A DNA stretch of 6,564 nucleotides from Bacilli bacterium (GTDB lineage Bacteria > Bacillota_I > Bacilli_A > RF39 > UBA660): assembly GCA_016296435.1 (NCBI GenBank), contig JAEDJI010000042.1, forward strand, positions 1-6,564, given 5' to 3'. Both the position numbers and the translations under genes were made by a program. The first letter of the stretch is position 1, and every line of letters begins with the position of its first letter. Shown here one piece after another: positions 5,418-6,564 of the stretch. The notes beneath the pieces were generated by a model. It did no database searches and had not been told where the DNA came from. It was given only the letters and a program-made list of their open reading frames with translations.

Positions 5418-6562
5418 TGAAAAAGGTAAGGGTTTTGATGATATTATTTGCGATGTTTATGGTTGTTCCTTGTACTGTTAATGCAGAGACTATTGCAGAT
5501 TATAGAGCTAGGATAAAGGCTATTGAAAAGGAAAAGGCAGAAAAGGAAAAACAAAGTGCTGAAGTTCAAGGCAGGATTGATGCTGCGAATAAGAGAATTA
5601 ATGAGATTTCTATTCAAATAGTTCAAGGTAGAAAAGAACAAGAAAATACTCAAAAGGAAATTGAAAGGCTTGATAATGAAATTAGTATTAAAGATGAAGA
5701 AATAAAGGATTTAGTTGCTTTTTATCAAATATCTAGTAGTGATAACTTTTATTTAAAATATATATTTGGTGCAGATAGTTTTGAGGATTTTATATATCGA
5801 TTTTCAGTTGCTGAACAACTTACTGATGCTAATGATAAATTAGTTGATGAAATGAATGCTTTGATAAAAGAAAATGAGATTAAAGTAAAAGAGTTAAAAG
5901 CTCAGGAAGTGAAACTTAATGCACTTGATAATGAAATAAAGGCCGAATTAGAAAAATTGGGTGATAAGAAAAGGGAACTTACGGAAAATACCTTAAGTGC
6001 TGATGAAGAAATTGCTACTATCGAAAAACAAATTGCATTCTTTAAAAAGGAAGGATGTAAGGAAGACCAAGATGTAAATACTTGTTCACTTAATGCTCCA
6101 AGTGTTCATGGGTTTGTTTTACCTACCGCTACTGGAGTTGTTGATAATGATGGATTGAGTGAGTATGGGTACAGATGGCATCCTATTTGGCATGATTACA
6201 GATTTCATTCTGGTATGGATATTACGGCAAATTATGGTGTAGTCGTTAATGCTGCTGCGGTTGGCAAAGTTGTTTATGCTGGTAGTTTATGGGGATTCGG
6301 TAATACTATTATGATTGTTCATAGTATTAGTGGTCAAAAATATAGTCAATATACTTCTTTATATGGGCATTTGAGTAGGATTGAAGTTGATGAAGGTCAA
6401 ATTGTTCAAATGGGGCAAGAAATAGGTAGGGTTGGTTCAACTGGTGATTCTACTGGGCCACATTTACATTTTCAAATAATGGGTGGAAGAGGCTATGATT
6501 CTAGTACTACAGTTAATCCTAGAAATTTTGTTAACTTTCCGAAAGCAGGAGTTCGTTGGTAA
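5417..6562 (+). CDS. secreted coiled-coil M23 peptidoglycan endopeptidase, FtsEX partner
   Basis: This complete 381-residue exported murein hydrolase has a signal peptide (MKK, hydrophobic 6-18, likely cleavage after VNA at 23); Cys19 is not in a good lipobox. Two long charged coiled-coil segments (about 27-105 and 132-212) flank a hinge with FGADSFEDFIYRFSVAEQL (117-135), like the SFxDFxxR region of PcsB/CwlO/EnvC-type coiled coils that engage FtsX. A linker with Cys214 and Cys223 leads to a C-terminal LytM/M23 domain (about 245-370). Zinc ligands His264 and Asp268 (HSGMD) and His351, with catalytic His318 (YGHLS) and His349 (HLHF), are all present, so it should cut peptide cross-bridges itself, unlike E. 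coli EnvC, whose LytM domain is degenerate and only activates amidases. The layout matches FtsEX-controlled hydrolases. The ATG shares a base with the ftsX stop. A later in-frame ATG (5438) would remove the lysine head of the signal peptide and is less likely. Confidence 0.93.
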   Translation: MKKVRVLMILFAMFMVVPCTVNAETIADYRARIKAIEKEKAEKEKQSAEVQGRIDAANKRINEISIQIVQGRKEQENTQKEIERLDNEISIKDEEIKDLVAFYQISSSDNFYLKYIFGADSFEDFIYRFSVAEQLTDANDKLVDEMNALIKENEIKVKELKAQEVKLNALDNEIKAELEKLGDKKRELTENTLSADEEIATIEKQIAFFKKEGCKEDQDVNTCSLNAPSVHGFVLPTATGVVDNDGLSEYGYRWHPIWHDYRFHSGMDITANYGVVVNAAAVGKVVYAGSLWGFGNTIMIVHSISGQKYSQYTSLYGHLSRIEVDEGQIVQMGQEIGRVGSTGDSTGPHLHFQIMGGRGYDSSTTVNPRNFVNFPKAGVRW

Positions 6563-6564
6563 AA

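Noticed and set aside
5444..5653. 69-codon minus-strand open frame within the hydrolase gene
   Set aside because: It is the antisense shadow of the lysine/glutamate-rich coiled coil (hence its F/L/S richness), with no start signal.
1..6564. CRISPR array, tRNA, rRNA, riboswitch or toxin-antitoxin module
   Set aside because: I found no spaced repeats, cloverleaf, conserved aptamer-like leader or small paired genes; gaps between genes are at most about 80 bases outside the left scar.

Overview
The window comes from a very AT-rich, low-GC Gram-positive bacterium (Bacillota). It is most likely one of the small-genome, still walled Bacilli lineages related to the RF39/Erysipelotrichia/Mollicutes branch; that placement is inference from base composition, T-ending codons, strong Shine-Dalgarno (SD) sites and gene content. 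The organism uses TGA as a stop: the second YitT-family gene ends in TGA, and a release factor 2 gene with a TGA-dependent frameshift is present. The Mycoplasma code is therefore excluded. A catalytic murein hydrolase and FtsEX show that the cell has a peptidoglycan wall.

Left part (1-851) is a mobile-element scar. On the minus strand lies the C-terminal catalytic domain of a tyrosine recombinase (phage/ICE integrase), with all its catalytic residues and its own terminator but no N-terminal half and no start codon. It abuts, tail to tail in coding sense, the last ~40 codons of a plus-strand gene whose end resembles a sugar-isomerase (SIS) domain protein. Both genes are broken at about 690-730.

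Middle part (852-3768) is a transcription unit: promoter, prfB (release factor 2, needing a programmed +1 frameshift at codon 25), then two tandem YitT-family membrane proteins separated by 1-2 bases, closed by a hairpin-T-run terminator that overlaps the last stop codon.

Right part (3801-6562) starts with an extended -10 promoter and encodes ftsE (TTG start), ftsX (GTG start, 14-base overlap) and a secreted coiled-coil M23 peptidase (TAATG overlap). FtsE (ATPase) and FtsX (membrane transducer) are expected to gate the hydrolase outside the cell, coupling wall cutting to growth or division. The order prfB - YitT family - ftsE - ftsX matches the conserved neighbourhood in Bacillus subtilis (prfB-yvjA-cccB-ftsE-ftsX), here without cccB, with the YitT gene duplicated and with the hydrolase directly appended.

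I see no undescribed system. The most notable points are the prfB recoding site, the integrase/SIS chimeric junction, the tandem YitT pair and a cysteine pair in the hydrolase linker.
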